From Acinetobacter bereziniae LMG 1003 = CIP 70.12 (GTDB lineage Bacteria > Pseudomonadota > Gammaproteobacteria > Pseudomonadales > Moraxellaceae), in contig NZ_KB849756.1 in the NCBI RefSeq assembly GCF_000368925.1, positions 1,846,397 to 1,910,396 of the forward strand: 64,000 nucleotides of DNA, given 5' to 3'. This document shows, in pieces, positions 46,401 through 55,805 of the stretch (position 1 is the first letter of the stretch; each line of letters opens with the position of its first letter). The notes below the pieces were generated by a model. It was not told where the DNA came from. It saw only the letters and a program-made list of their open reading frames with translations, and did not search any database. Position numbers and translations under genes: made by a program.

Positions 46401-47211
46401 AATCACCGTCCAATAAATAATAAGCTTCAAGTGTTTGTAACTGTTGCAATTGAATTTGCGACAGTTGTTCTATTGCCTGTTGAAATGATTGAGCATCCAC
46501 AGTAGAAAATTGTGGCTCAACAAATTTTGCCGATGCGAAATTTAAACTTTGCTCAACTGTCGATGCATAGTAGTCGACACCATGTAACTCTCCTGCAAAC
46601 ATCAAACTATCGACAATATCTTGCGGTTGTTTTTGAATCCATGCCCTTAAAACATCGTGAATTAATTGATAAGTATAGCTTTTTGCATCATCAGTAATTT
46701 CTGCACGTTCAATCTTGCCACTTTCAAAAGCAAATTCACGTAATAGTTTTTGACTAAAGCTATCTAAGGTCCCCACAAACAATTCATCAAGTTGATCAAT
46801 CACCAGTTTTAGACGTTCACAGGCATAAGCCACTTGCGATGCAAATGTTTTCAACAACTTAGAAAATAAAGGATCGGTTTCCTGCTGGGCTTTGTTTAAA
46901 ACCTGTGATTCAGTCAGCTCTCGACAGGATTCAAAATAGTGAAACGTATCTTGTAAACGTGAACGAATCCGACTTTTCAACTCTGCAGCAGCTTTTCGAG
47001 TAAATGTGGTTGCAATCACTTGGCTTGGTAAGTATTTTTCTAAAAAAATCCGCACCATCAAACTGGACAAGGTATAGGTTTTCCCTGTACCTGCAGAAGC
47101 TTCGATCCAATGTAAACCAGCAAAGTGCATATCTTCAATCGGTTGAATCGAAACCTGCTTTTTTTTGCTACTGGCTGTGTTACTAAGCGATAAATTTACG
47201 GAAGTCATCAT
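43414..47211 (-). CDS. recB: Exodeoxyribonuclease V subunit beta (RecB)
   Basis: This 1265-residue protein is the 3'-5' helicase and nuclease of RecBCD. Walker A is in WIEASAGTGKTYTLSSL (about 35-50). LILVDEFQDTNQDQ is the helicase II motif and VQLMTIHQSKGLEFKFVFL the later one. The nuclease domain in the last 200 residues has LNGSIDLVFFDGQQYHIADYKSN with the D/DYK active site. It overlaps recC by four bases (ATGA). With RecC and RecD it is a complete Chi-responsive machine. Confidence 0.96.
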   Translation of the reverse strand: MMTSVNLSLSNTASSKKKQVSIQPIEDMHFAGLHWIEASAGTGKTYTLSSLMVRIFLEKYLPSQVIATTFTRKAAAELKSRIRSRLQDTFHYFESCRELTESQVLNKAQQETDPLFSKLLKTFASQVAYACERLKLVIDQLDELFVGTLDSFSQKLLREFAFESGKIERAEITDDAKSYTYQLIHDVLRAWIQKQPQDIVDSLMFAGELHGVDYYASTVEQSLNFASAKFVEPQFSTVDAQSFQQAIEQLSQIQLQQLQTLEAYYLLDGDYYKFCNGTKFRSDRFHRIFTKSLPQIIQTTQQQGYKHYLSSGLTVEKSDFSTLIKVLREQQIFKKAAPEHVQLGFYQHPIVQQLLSIYAQIEVFENQLLGTNTFLKYYLAQEVKQRLPQVLQQKGETTFAQQIRTLAEALQGEQGQRFATFVHARYPLILVDEFQDTNQDQDDMLAQIWRHPSRVKNGCMIMVGDRKQAIYGFRGGDMLTFLKAHQDVFGKDGNEYNLIYNHRSVKPLVEVVDALFQRQMDFGEQVIYTPVQAGSRPHPDLIDQGQINPQPLRWLKLADKQLEAEQVAWKIRDLLNQGIQGSLLFKEKSAQRPLDENDIAILSKNHDGLDKAQAALEFLGIRTNRPSKKSVFESQIAHDVGAVLTAILHPYHEAKVKRAVLSRMIGLSLKDLIALEQHADGLSEYIELFDQVREIWLNQGFLTAWQYLLNQCAVWKKLVEKRSSDNERVVVNLRHLTELLSQHSETYQGAQNLYHWYLKQLTAPMEREWEMERKLSNEAGVQLMTIHQSKGLEFKFVFLLGADKEFKEINKTLNFSTAVQLNSQTGQTEQQRVVAVNDSNLLDKKDIEQHNERALAEHHRLWYVALTRASYRVYAMLSDTKEKSTTGLAFWRGQGADVFQHIGSCMEDLLTERPKALEKPKSEHPLPLIAQAFPTQRFYPRGKTSFSALAQHLTRQQIQDALAVSEQKQDRAEDEIQQPMIEIIQQTQPEQPIAWIKANFPMGTIAGNFLHEIFEHIDFQNTRYWHLEIRRRFKNDYSSLWTELLEKYRLAFLNQTVEENALAQSNAEETLLTWVAEWLAEVLSTPILKNFQLKQLEPHQHLAEFPFYLSLSDRVLAIQRIYQLFDEYGIKMPEFNDARSARYLNGSIDLVFFDGQQYHIADYKSNFLGADQHNYTSEAVQESMSHASYWLQAALYLVALHRYLKIQLEDYQIERDLGGATYLYLRGMNAQVDQGYYFWRPTTEFILRLDAILGYFVEDKSSEIV

Positions 47212-50200
47212 GATTCCTCCGCAACAGTTTGATACTGATAAATGGGTTGATACAGATCATACGCAAATTGATCACAAGCATGCTTGAGCAGTGCAGTCGT
47301 ATCTTGTTCTTGCAAAATAAATTGCCAATCCCGATGCTTTTTACTCCACTCCATTTCCGTCAAATCATAAGGTAAAAATGCATCACTTTTATTCCACTCA
47401 TTGAGTATTACTGTGAAATCCTCAATCACTGAACGACCAGAGTCTTCAGCTATCCAGGTCAATGTTTTATTATTTTCACTGAGCTTCAACAATAATGCAG
47501 CGGGCAATACCAAAGGCTCAGACTGTCCATAAGCAAAGGCTTTAAACCATGCCAATAAATATTGTTTTGCTTGTGCTGAACTTAATCCTGTATTGATGAT
47601 CGTCACATCACTAAATACCGCAATCCGTTGTAAACCTTTCGACTGTTCGGCATCCAGATTTAAATAACTCAGCCACAACAAATACTCTAACCAAACTTTA
47701 GTACGACGTTTAGCACGACCACTTGAGGCATCTAAACTGACCCAATCTGTGCGCTGCTGTTGAGGCAAGGTAATGTTCATAACCAAACCAGATTCAATCC
47801 GCCACTGACGCTGTGTGGTCAATGTCACTTCAGGCGCATAACGCTTTAAGCGTGCTTTTAAACTATCTTGTTCAGCCAAGCCGATTTGCCATGCACTGAG
47901 CTGAACCTTGCCTATCGGAAGTTGATTCTGTAATAATCGCATATCATTTACCGCAGCATCATCTACAGAATGAAGCGTCGCCTTTTGTAAAAAATCTCGG
48001 ATTTGATAACGTGCCAAGCCATCCAAAATCAAAGGTTCATTCAATGCTGGCATATCATCTGCGCTTAGATTTTCAACCCCCAAGGTTTTTAAATATAATC
48101 GTGCAGGGAAGGTCATATCTTGAATCCACTGCCCTGCATCCAATACTATAATATCGTCTTGAGCTGATGGATAAGCGGTATTCACCCAAGCATCACGTTG
48201 AGCCAATGCCTCTGTTTGACGAATCTGTTGTGCGACTTGGAACCATTGGTCCTGATAACGGATGGACTGTTGGGATTCAAAACCAGAAGGCTCAAAGGGC
48301 TGTAAAGTGTGGACATGATATAAAGTTTGAATCTGTTCTGGTACTTCAATTCCATCTAAGGACACGGTTTGTGCTACAGCAGTCAAGTTCTCAGGGCTTG
48401 TATTTGATGTGGATGTTGATTGCAAATGATCGGCTTGACTAATAAAGGCAATATGATTGATCAACTCTTGTAATACACTTGATGGGTCTCGAACCTCACC
48501 ATCACTGACATCAAAGCCATTGTAAAATAACCATAGATTTTCTTGTGCCAACAGTAAAGCATCTAAAAATGCACCTTGATCATCATCCAAACGTGAACGA
48601 TCACCCAACTGTGGTTTAAGGATTTGCATTAAGTCGAAAGGGACATGAACATCACGATCTGGGAATTTACCACCATCCAAATTTAACAGTACGATCAGCT
48701 TATAAGGCAGCGGGCGAATTTGTCCGATCTGACTAAACGTAATCTGCCCTGTCGGTAAAGCCTGATCAATTTGCCCCTCTAATAAGTTTTGAATTTCATT
48801 GAGTAAATATACCAAAGGCAAATCAATATCTTGGAGAATAGACTGTTCTTGCTCGTCATAGAAACTCGCCAAAGTCAGCATACGTTCTTGTTTTTTTACG
48901 ATCTCACGTACCGTTTTTAAAGATTCGACACCTGCTTGTTCAAATTCAACAATATCCTGCATCAGCAATTTTAACCACGCTTCCACATTACATTTTAATG
49001 TGGTTTGTTTGCCGAGCTCATGTGCAATCATCCAATCTCTACGATGATCAAAATCTTGGTAAATCTGTACCAAGGTCGTGATCAGCTCAAAATCAGCTGT
49101 AAAGACTTGTGCATAACTCAATACATTTTCAAATAATCGGTGTTCTGGAATTGCAATGCCCAATACCAAACGATCCAATGCAAATTTAAAACTAAAACGA
49201 AAATCATCGTCATCATGACTCAACGAACGCTTTAAGTGTTGCGCATCTAAACCACGTTTAAATCCAGCATTGATCAGCAATTCAATCATGCGTTCTGTAT
49301 TGGCAATATCTAAATCATAACGTAATTGAGTCGCAGTTAAACTTAACCAATCTGCAAAATCCTCAATGCTAAAACGACTTTCAATCAATTGAATACGTCC
49401 TAACACAGCGCGCCAAGCATTATGAGCATCCAATGCCGTCACTCCTGCAATTTTCACAGGCAAATAAACACTGTCCTGATTCGGTGTATGTGGGAATACA
49501 CTGCGAATCAGTGGCTCAATCTGTTTTAAGTCTGGCACTAAAACTAAAATATCATTTGGACGACGAGGCTGATCTAACGAACTTTTGGCTAACCAAGCAA
49601 TCAATTGATCTCTCAGTACTTCAAGTTGTCTTAATGCAGAATGACATACATGAATCTGAATCGAATCATCCTCTTTTGCGATTGGATAAGCATGTGCCTC
49701 TGGCTCAACTAAATAAAGAATATCGGACTGGAGTTTAGTCAATAAATTAATCGGTTGTTCATCGACAAAAGCATCTACCCACTGTCCTTCTTCTCCAGAA
49801 GATAGATTGGAAAGAATCGAAAAATGATCACGCGCTTGTTTGCCAAAACGTGTCAATAAAGGATGACGAGATTCTCGAATTTCAGCATTAAAATTTAAGG
49901 TAAATTCATCGAAAAATTTTTGAATATCCGCATCTGTTGCATTGGGATTTTTGCCAATAAAGCGTTCTTTAACCCTTAAATCGTATTGTTTTTTCCAATT
50001 GGGATCGACACTGTCTGCCCAGTACTCTTGTGATGGATTGTAATGTAAAATCACCACATCCAGATATTGTCCAAGTCGTCTCAAAAACTGTAATTGACTG
50101 GGTGGCAAATCCAACAAGGTAAAGACAATCAGTTGACTTGGTAATTTTTTTAGAGCCTGTGGTCGTTGTTGAACATCCTCCATCACATGCCAAAAATCAG

Positions 50201-50933
50201 CATCAATACTCTGCATTTCAATAAAATCATCATGAAATGTATGTTGCCATAACCAACGTTGCCAGTTTTCCAGTTCTTGTGCCTGATTCAGCGTAAATGC
50301 TGAAATCTGCTGATTGGTCTTAAAAAATTGCTGTTCTAAATTCAGTGCTTCTCCACGCCCCCATTGCGCCAACCAATTACTTGGGCACTGACAAGCTTGA
50401 TTCTGCGGACAGCCACGTACACAATCAGCACGGTACAACATATAGTGACTAAACAGTTTTGAAACCTGCTCAGACACCCAATACAACATACTTTGCTTTT
50501 TCAGTTGTTTATCTAAACCTTGTTGTAACTGTGAAGCGGCGTCATAGATCCGTTGAATAATAGAATGCAACGGATGGTCTTCAGCCAGACTATTTTCCTC
50601 ATGTTCAATAAAGCTTTTTAAAGTCTGATAAATCCGCCACTTCATAATCAGACGTGGAATATTGGCTTTACGTACTTTGTCTTTATCATCAAGTACTTGT
50701 TGATAAGCAAACCATTGAAATCCACGGATACGCTGATGAAATTGGCTATTGGCGCTAATGCCCTGTTGTTCTGCGATACGTTGACTTAACCACTCCTGCA
50801 CCGCAGGACTGGGTACAATAAAATGTTGCGTTTGCAAAACTGCAAAAGGATTTTTGGATGGCCGAATGGTATTTTGCAAAAGCCCTTGCACCAAGACATC
50901 AATGCGTTGGCTTTGAATCACATGTATTGCCAT
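47208..50933 (-). CDS. recC: Exodeoxyribonuclease V subunit gamma (RecC)
   Basis: This 1241-residue protein scans single-stranded DNA for Chi and splits the duplex in RecBCD. It begins MAIHVIQSQRIDVLVQGLLQ and has FIVPSPAVQEWLSQRIAEQQG, the conserved RecC start. NDILVLVPDLKQIEPLIRSVF and LIVLLNLDGGKFPDRDVHVPFDLM follow; as in other RecC proteins the helicase-like core has lost its ATPase motifs. It is the first gene of recC-recB-recD. A cysteine-rich loop (CVRGCPQNQACQCPSNW, about 168-184) stands out. Confidence 0.95.
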   Translation of the reverse strand: MAIHVIQSQRIDVLVQGLLQNTIRPSKNPFAVLQTQHFIVPSPAVQEWLSQRIAEQQGISANSQFHQRIRGFQWFAYQQVLDDKDKVRKANIPRLIMKWRIYQTLKSFIEHEENSLAEDHPLHSIIQRIYDAASQLQQGLDKQLKKQSMLYWVSEQVSKLFSHYMLYRADCVRGCPQNQACQCPSNWLAQWGRGEALNLEQQFFKTNQQISAFTLNQAQELENWQRWLWQHTFHDDFIEMQSIDADFWHVMEDVQQRPQALKKLPSQLIVFTLLDLPPSQLQFLRRLGQYLDVVILHYNPSQEYWADSVDPNWKKQYDLRVKERFIGKNPNATDADIQKFFDEFTLNFNAEIRESRHPLLTRFGKQARDHFSILSNLSSGEEGQWVDAFVDEQPINLLTKLQSDILYLVEPEAHAYPIAKEDDSIQIHVCHSALRQLEVLRDQLIAWLAKSSLDQPRRPNDILVLVPDLKQIEPLIRSVFPHTPNQDSVYLPVKIAGVTALDAHNAWRAVLGRIQLIESRFSIEDFADWLSLTATQLRYDLDIANTERMIELLINAGFKRGLDAQHLKRSLSHDDDDFRFSFKFALDRLVLGIAIPEHRLFENVLSYAQVFTADFELITTLVQIYQDFDHRRDWMIAHELGKQTTLKCNVEAWLKLLMQDIVEFEQAGVESLKTVREIVKKQERMLTLASFYDEQEQSILQDIDLPLVYLLNEIQNLLEGQIDQALPTGQITFSQIGQIRPLPYKLIVLLNLDGGKFPDRDVHVPFDLMQILKPQLGDRSRLDDDQGAFLDALLLAQENLWLFYNGFDVSDGEVRDPSSVLQELINHIAFISQADHLQSTSTSNTSPENLTAVAQTVSLDGIEVPEQIQTLYHVHTLQPFEPSGFESQQSIRYQDQWFQVAQQIRQTEALAQRDAWVNTAYPSAQDDIIVLDAGQWIQDMTFPARLYLKTLGVENLSADDMPALNEPLILDGLARYQIRDFLQKATLHSVDDAAVNDMRLLQNQLPIGKVQLSAWQIGLAEQDSLKARLKRYAPEVTLTTQRQWRIESGLVMNITLPQQQRTDWVSLDASSGRAKRRTKVWLEYLLWLSYLNLDAEQSKGLQRIAVFSDVTIINTGLSSAQAKQYLLAWFKAFAYGQSEPLVLPAALLLKLSENNKTLTWIAEDSGRSVIEDFTVILNEWNKSDAFLPYDLTEMEWSKKHRDWQFILQEQDTTALLKHACDQFAYDLYQPIYQYQTVAEES

Positions 50934-51117
50934 AATTCCTCGACTTTCAATATTCTATTGTCTATGTTCATGCACAAAACATAAACATTCGCCACTATAC
51001 AACAACAATATACTATGGCATTTTTAAAACATTATTTGGAAATAACTTCACAATTTCAAGCTCAAACATGAGTTTCCAGAAATATGACAAAAAGCTTGAA
51101 ACATAGGTATTTGATTT

Positions 51118-51630
51118 ATGAAAATTGATAAAATTCCAGACTCGATTGATCCCACCTTGAATCTAGAACAGATTCGTGAAGAATGCTTAGAACTTGTCAA
51201 AAAGCGTTCCTATGTCTCCGCAGGTGCAGCTGTTGTACCAGTGCCATTTTTTGATGTGGTCATTGATGTCGGTATGTTGTCTTTCCTGATTCCTGAAATC
51301 AATGCTCGCTTTGGTTTGGCACCAGATCAAATCAGTGTTTATGATCCTGCCACCAAGAAAATCCACTGGAATGAACTGCGCAAACGTGGTTTCGAATTTT
51401 CAGGTTTAGTGGTGGCACGTACTGCTGTTAAAGCATCCTTTAACAATATGGCTGCAAAAATCATCACCAAACAAGTGACCAAATTCATTCCGCTTGGTGG
51501 TTCAATTATTGCTGCAAGTTTAGGCTATATTGTCATGAAAAAAGTGGCTGAAACGCATGTAGATGAATGTTATAAGCTTGCCAAAGGCATTCAGCAAAAA
51601 CAACAAGCCAGCGTTGTTAAATATTCATAA
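51118..51630 (+). CDS. Hydrophobic protein of unknown function, DUF697-like
   Basis: This 170-residue protein has SAGAAVVPVPFFDVVIDVGMLSFLIPEI (about 34-60) and a second apolar stretch FIPLGGSIIAASLGYIVMKKVAETH (about 123-148). The small-residue-rich A-x-x-P-V-P-x-x-D-x-x-x-D pattern recalls the DUF697/GTPase-associated membrane domain, but I am not certain. No enzyme motif is visible. It is monocistronic, next to recC in divergent orientation. Confidence 0.65.
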   Translation: MKIDKIPDSIDPTLNLEQIREECLELVKKRSYVSAGAAVVPVPFFDVVIDVGMLSFLIPEINARFGLAPDQISVYDPATKKIHWNELRKRGFEFSGLVVARTAVKASFNNMAAKIITKQVTKFIPLGGSIIAASLGYIVMKKVAETHVDECYKLAKGIQQKQQASVVKYS

Positions 51631-52072
51631 TCTCTATTTATACACTCATAAAGCGCGACTTAGTCCGCTTTATGAGACAAAATCAACATAAAAAAATGAA
51701 CATAGAAAAAGAAAATTTGTCATTCAAGCACAAACCGATTTTTGATCCACGCCTCAACTTTTTTACGTTGAATTATATAGGTAAACCGCCTGATTATTCA
51801 TACAAGTGATTTAGATGATTCATTTATTTCGCCCTTTTGAATCTATAGATGGTCTTGCTATCGTGAAGCGACATGGATGTCGCCATGTTGAGCGGGGGTA
51901 TATAGGATGTACCCCTCGCTCAACGAAAGATTTTTGTCACTTTTCATCTCTGAAAAGTGAGGCATCGCCTACGCAAAACAATTTAAACTTTAGCACTAAA
52001 GCGTGGCAGTGCAAGCTTTAGATCATCAAATTATTGAATGACCTCAGGATTTTTCGAGAAACTTAATACAAC
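51631..52072. other. Intergenic region with palindromic repeat element
   Basis: It holds three consecutive hairpins at 51868-51959 (described separately) and no credible gene. The one open frame here translates the palindromes. Confidence 0.5.
51868..51980. repeat. Nested-palindrome intergenic element
   Basis: Three hairpins stand in a row: GCGACA/TGTCGC (51868-51883), a large one with arms GTTGAGCG...GTA and GTACCCC...CAAC (51887-51924), and CACTTTTCA/TGAAAAGTG (51938-51959). From memory, elements of this shape recur in Acinetobacter intergenic regions. The function is unknown; it could be a MITE fossil or an mRNA-end structure. Confidence 0.55.
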
Positions 52073-52327
52073 CTAGACCGCTCTTAAACTGCCGATATCA
52101 TGATTGCTTAAATCATAGAGCTCATTGCACAGTTGATATTTAGCAAAACAATTGAGCAAAAAATTATCGACCTCATTCGTAGAAAGCAGGTGCAATTTCT
52201 GTGCATTTTTACGATCAGGTAAGTATGAATCATTATCTAGTTTTCGAAGCAACTGCTGAATTAATTTTTCACTCGGCAGAGTTAAATGCTGTTTATGATC
52301 AAGCAAAATCTTTTGTAATGTTCTCAT
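52073..52327 (-). CDS. Hypothetical protein downstream of the polyP:AMP phosphotransferase
   Basis: This 84-residue soluble, probably helical protein (TLQKILLDHKQHLTLPSEKL; NEVDNFLLNCFAKYQLCNELY) is not recognised. The ATG at 52327 is preferred over a TTG three codons upstream, with AGGCG ahead of it. It starts 22 bases after the phosphotransferase stop on the same strand, so the two may be co-transcribed. The link to polyphosphate metabolism is only by position. Confidence 0.5.
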   Translation of the reverse strand: MRTLQKILLDHKQHLTLPSEKLIQQLLRKLDNDSYLPDRKNAQKLHLLSTNEVDNFLLNCFAKYQLCNELYDLSNHDIGSLRAV

Positions 52328-52349
52328 ACCTACCAACGCCTAAGAATTT

Positions 52350-53768
52350 TCAATCTGCTTTTAGCTGTTTGAGAATGGCTTTCAACACTTGAATACGCGC
52401 TGAATATTTGTCGTTGGTTGCCACTATATGCCAAGGCGCGTATTCAGTATTGGTTCGTTCAAACATATCCGCCGCTGCATTTAAATACTCATCCCAATGT
52501 CCACGATTACGCCAATCTTCAGGTGTAATCTTAAAGCGTTTATGCGGTGTTTGTTCACGGGCTTTAAAACGGGCTTCTTGCTCTTCTTTACTGATCGCTA
52601 GCCAGAATTTAACCAATACCGTTTGGTTGTCTACCAAGTCCTTTTCAAAACGATTGATTTCATCATAAGCACGTTGCCACTCAGCAGGTTTGGCAAAGCC
52701 TTCTATACGTTCAACCAAGACCCGTCCATACCAAGTTCGATCAAAAATACTGATTTTTTCCTCTGGTTGAATCTTGGTCCAAAAACGCCATAAATAAGGT
52801 CGACGCAACTCATACTGTTCAGGTGCTGCGATGGTATAAATTTCGTATTCGCGAGGATCAAGATTTTTGACAATACGTTTGATTGCTCCACCTTTGCCTG
52901 CCGCATCCATACCTTCAAATGTCACCACAACATTTCGAGAATCGTTTCGCAACGCTTCTGAAACTTTTTTAGTGAGTTTTTTTAATTCATCCTTATACTG
53001 ATCTTTATCTAATTCATCCGTCGCTGGTTGTAATAATGCTTCTGGAACAGCCGTTTGTTTCCATTTAGTTCTGACCGTGGTTTTATGCTTGGGTAACTTT
53101 TTCAATGCTTGTAAAATATACTGGGCAAATTGCTGATCTCTTGAAATACAATCATCACAGTCAATCACATACCAATCATCAGTAAAACGTTGTCGCAACT
53201 TTTGTACGGTGTCGTATTGTTTCTTATTGCGCCAATCCAGCCCCATGAGCTTATGCCAACGTTGTTCAGATGAATCCATTGAATCTAAACGTTTTTGCAA
53301 ACTTTTCCATGGTAAGTCAAACCACACTTTAATTACATCGACATGGTTATTTTTAAGGTCTTGTTCAAAAGCACGCATGTTTTCGATATAAGCATCGAAC
53401 ATGGTTTCATCTAAGGGCTTAGAAACATGCATGGCGGTTGACAACAAATCACTGTACCAATTCCCAAAAAAAATCTGAATTTGACCTTCAGATGGAATAT
53501 GCCGTGCATAAGGCTGCCAAAAACTTTGTTTGTTGCTAAATAAGCTCGGTGGATCTGCTTTGACACGTAAATAACGTGGATCAACCCATTCACGTAACTG
53601 TTTAACGGCTTCCCCTTTACCTGCCAGCTCAATTCCACTGACTAAAATGACTAAACTTTTGGCATTGTTTTTGTCTTTGGAATTCTTTAACGCATATTGC
53701 GCCTCAATCAAATCAACGGATAATTCTTCTTCATCACGCAACGCAAACGGTAATTGTTCTTCAATCAT
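52350..53768 (-). CDS. pap: Polyphosphate:AMP phosphotransferase (class II PPK2)
   Basis: This 472-residue protein is made of two PPK2 domains. The first has a degenerate P-loop, VSGIELAGKGEAVKQL (about 43-58). The second has the active EGMDAAGKGGAIKRI (about 279-293) and the lid FDRTWYGRVLVERIEGF. The final SARIQVLKAILKQLKAD and overall sequence closely resemble the enzyme purified from A. johnsonii, which phosphorylates AMP to ADP with polyphosphate. This two-domain architecture defines class II PPK2. Confidence 0.92.
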   Translation of the reverse strand: MIEEQLPFALRDEEELSVDLIEAQYALKNSKDKNNAKSLVILVSGIELAGKGEAVKQLREWVDPRYLRVKADPPSLFSNKQSFWQPYARHIPSEGQIQIFFGNWYSDLLSTAMHVSKPLDETMFDAYIENMRAFEQDLKNNHVDVIKVWFDLPWKSLQKRLDSMDSSEQRWHKLMGLDWRNKKQYDTVQKLRQRFTDDWYVIDCDDCISRDQQFAQYILQALKKLPKHKTTVRTKWKQTAVPEALLQPATDELDKDQYKDELKKLTKKVSEALRNDSRNVVVTFEGMDAAGKGGAIKRIVKNLDPREYEIYTIAAPEQYELRRPYLWRFWTKIQPEEKISIFDRTWYGRVLVERIEGFAKPAEWQRAYDEINRFEKDLVDNQTVLVKFWLAISKEEQEARFKAREQTPHKRFKITPEDWRNRGHWDEYLNAAADMFERTNTEYAPWHIVATNDKYSARIQVLKAILKQLKAD

Positions 53769-53969
53769 CTGCTTCTCTACTTATCTGAAGGTTTTATCGA
53801 GTATACCCATTCGCAAAAAACAGAGTTATATATTTTCTGTACAAAACATTGCATTTTTGCCGATTTAAAAATCCACTGACCATATTTCTCTATTGTTTTT
53901 TCACTTTTGTCATAGTGCTATCCCTAAACTAGCTTTATCCTGTAAATAAACGAAATTTAGAGTTTTTGT

Positions 53970-54677
53970 ATGTCAAAACTTGCTGCGCTTGATCAGCTTT
54001 TAGAACAATACCAACAATTCAGCTATCACACTGACCCGGTTTTAAAACAACGTCTGCATGAAGCACAGGATTGGTTAAAAGCCCGTATCCAAAACACTCA
54101 TCATGATTTGTTTAATCAAAAAGAGAATCAATTGATGGCGAAGTATTTCATCAATCGTTTATACGGTGGACCTGAATTTGATGATTTGGCGATACAGATT
54201 GAACGTTTGCTGAAATATGCTCATAAGGCTGAAAAAATCATTCCGGAAAATGCCATCAAAACCGGACTAAAATCTGTTGGTTTGGCTGTACTTGCCATGC
54301 AGCTGGATGAGCAAGTCGCAGCTCAATTACTCAAAGACTATCCTGCACATCAAATCATTGATGATGAAATGATGCGACTGACTTTGTTAAAACTCGATCA
54401 AGCTGAGGCTCGCCAACAACAGTTGAGCTTACTGGATGATTTAGGGAGTGCACTCGATAAGTATATGCGTTCATTTATTATGCATACCGCTTTTAAAATG
54501 TGTAAAGGTGCGGCAACAAAATATAAATTTGAATTGATGTATGACTTTATTGGTGAAGGCTTTGTTGCCATGAAGCCCATGAAATCTGCTGCTCAATTTA
54601 TCCATGAATTTACGCTCAAAGAACGAGAGATTGTTGAAAAAGTCCATCGTGGCGATCCCAATCCTTTCCAAATCTAA
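53970..54677 (+). CDS. FFLEELY motif family protein
   Basis: This 235-residue soluble, all-helical protein has KYFINRLYGGPEFDDLAIQIERL (about 57-80), which is the place of the FFLEELY motif in this family, and MRSFIMHTAFKMCKGAATKYKFELMYDFIGEGFVAMKPMKSA near the C-terminus. The family is common in Acinetobacter and its function is not known. It is followed by a terminator and then ubiE. Confidence 0.75.
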   Translation: MSKLAALDQLLEQYQQFSYHTDPVLKQRLHEAQDWLKARIQNTHHDLFNQKENQLMAKYFINRLYGGPEFDDLAIQIERLLKYAHKAEKIIPENAIKTGLKSVGLAVLAMQLDEQVAAQLLKDYPAHQIIDDEMMRLTLLKLDQAEARQQQLSLLDDLGSALDKYMRSFIMHTAFKMCKGAATKYKFELMYDFIGEGFVAMKPMKSAAQFIHEFTLKEREIVEKVHRGDPNPFQI

Positions 54678-54696
54678 TCGGATTTGCGCCATTATC

Positions 54697-54721
54697 AAAC
54701 CGATCTATTAGATCGGTTTTT
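54697..54721 (+). terminator. Terminator after the FFLEELY gene
   Basis: Stem AAACCGATCT / AGATCGGTTT with a 3-base loop, then TTG. It separates the upstream gene from ubiE. Confidence 0.85.
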
Positions 54722-54829
54722 GTATATTATTCATAACAATTGCATCATGAGGACTGCAAAATTTTGCAGAATCTGTCATTATGCAGTGCAATATAAAATT
54801 TCCTATTTTTGTGTTCAGGAGTGACTCAA

Positions 54830-55774
54830 ATGTCGAATGAAAACCAAAAGCCAACAGCATCAGCTGAAACGGCAACAAATACAGACAAAGTGAGTCCATT
54901 TCTAAGTGAACCATTACCGCAAGGTGCGCCTCAGGGGCAACAGCAATCATTACAACAGCAGATGACGGATACACCTGTGTCAGGTCAAGTGCCTAAATAT
55001 AATCTGCCACGTGGTGCAAATACGGGCAATGTCGGTGCAACAACCCACTTCGGTTATTCCACTGTAAACAGTGAAGAAAAGGCACAAAAAGTTGCCGAAG
55101 TATTTCATTCTGTGGCAAGCAAATATGACATCATGAACGACCTGATGTCATTTGGTATTCATCGTTTATGGAAACGCTTTGCGATTAACATGTCTGGCGT
55201 GCGCCGTGGGCAACATGTACTTGATATTGCAGGTGGAACGGGTGACTTAGCCAAAGTTTTCAGTCGTGAGGTCGGTCCTACTGGTCATGTAGTCTTATCA
55301 GATATTAATGAGTCAATGTTGAATGTTGGTCGTGATCGTTTGATCGATGCTGGCTGTACCAATGTTGACTTTGTTTTGGCAAATGCTGAAACATTGGAAC
55401 CTTTTGCTGACAACAGTTTTGACTTGCTTACCATCAGCTTTGGCTTACGTAATGTCACCGATAAAGATGCTGCATTACAAGCTATGTATCGTGTTTTAAA
55501 ACCAGGTGGTCGCTTACTGATCCTTGAGTTTTCTAAACCTGTGTTTGAACCATTTTCAAAACTATACGACCTCTATTCATTTACCGCATTGCCGATCATG
55601 GGTAAAATTGTGGCGAATGATTCTGAAAGCTATAAATATTTAGCAGAATCTATCCGTATGCATCCAGATCAACGTACATTAAAAGGTATGATGGAAAATG
55701 CAGGCTTCCAAAACTGTGATTATCACAATTTAACGGGTGGTATCGTTGCGGTACACCGTGGTTTCAAACTGTAA
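54830..55774 (+). CDS. ubiE: Ubiquinone/menaquinone biosynthesis C-methyltransferase UbiE
   Basis: This 314-residue SAM-dependent methyltransferase methylates the ring carbon in ubiquinone synthesis. The SAM motif is VLDIAGGTGDLAKVF (about 132-146). KVFHSV-type YDIMNDLMSFGIHRLWKRF and LEFSKPVFEPFSKLYDLYSF are typical. It is about 60 residues longer than E. coli UbiE; the extra N-terminus is Gln/Pro/Thr-rich and probably disordered. The ATG at 54830 follows CAGGAGTGACTCAA. It heads the ubiE-ubiJ-ubiB set. Confidence 0.96.
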   Translation: MSNENQKPTASAETATNTDKVSPFLSEPLPQGAPQGQQQSLQQQMTDTPVSGQVPKYNLPRGANTGNVGATTHFGYSTVNSEEKAQKVAEVFHSVASKYDIMNDLMSFGIHRLWKRFAINMSGVRRGQHVLDIAGGTGDLAKVFSREVGPTGHVVLSDINESMLNVGRDRLIDAGCTNVDFVLANAETLEPFADNSFDLLTISFGLRNVTDKDAALQAMYRVLKPGGRLLILEFSKPVFEPFSKLYDLYSFTALPIMGKIVANDSESYKYLAESIRMHPDQRTLKGMMENAGFQNCDYHNLTGGIVAVHRGFKL

Positions 55775-55805
55775 TTTTCCAAGATAGCACAAGCAAGGTT
55801 GGGTT

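Noticed and set aside
51815..52021. Plus-strand 68-codon ORF
   Set aside because: It merely translates the three palindromes of the intergenic repeat element.
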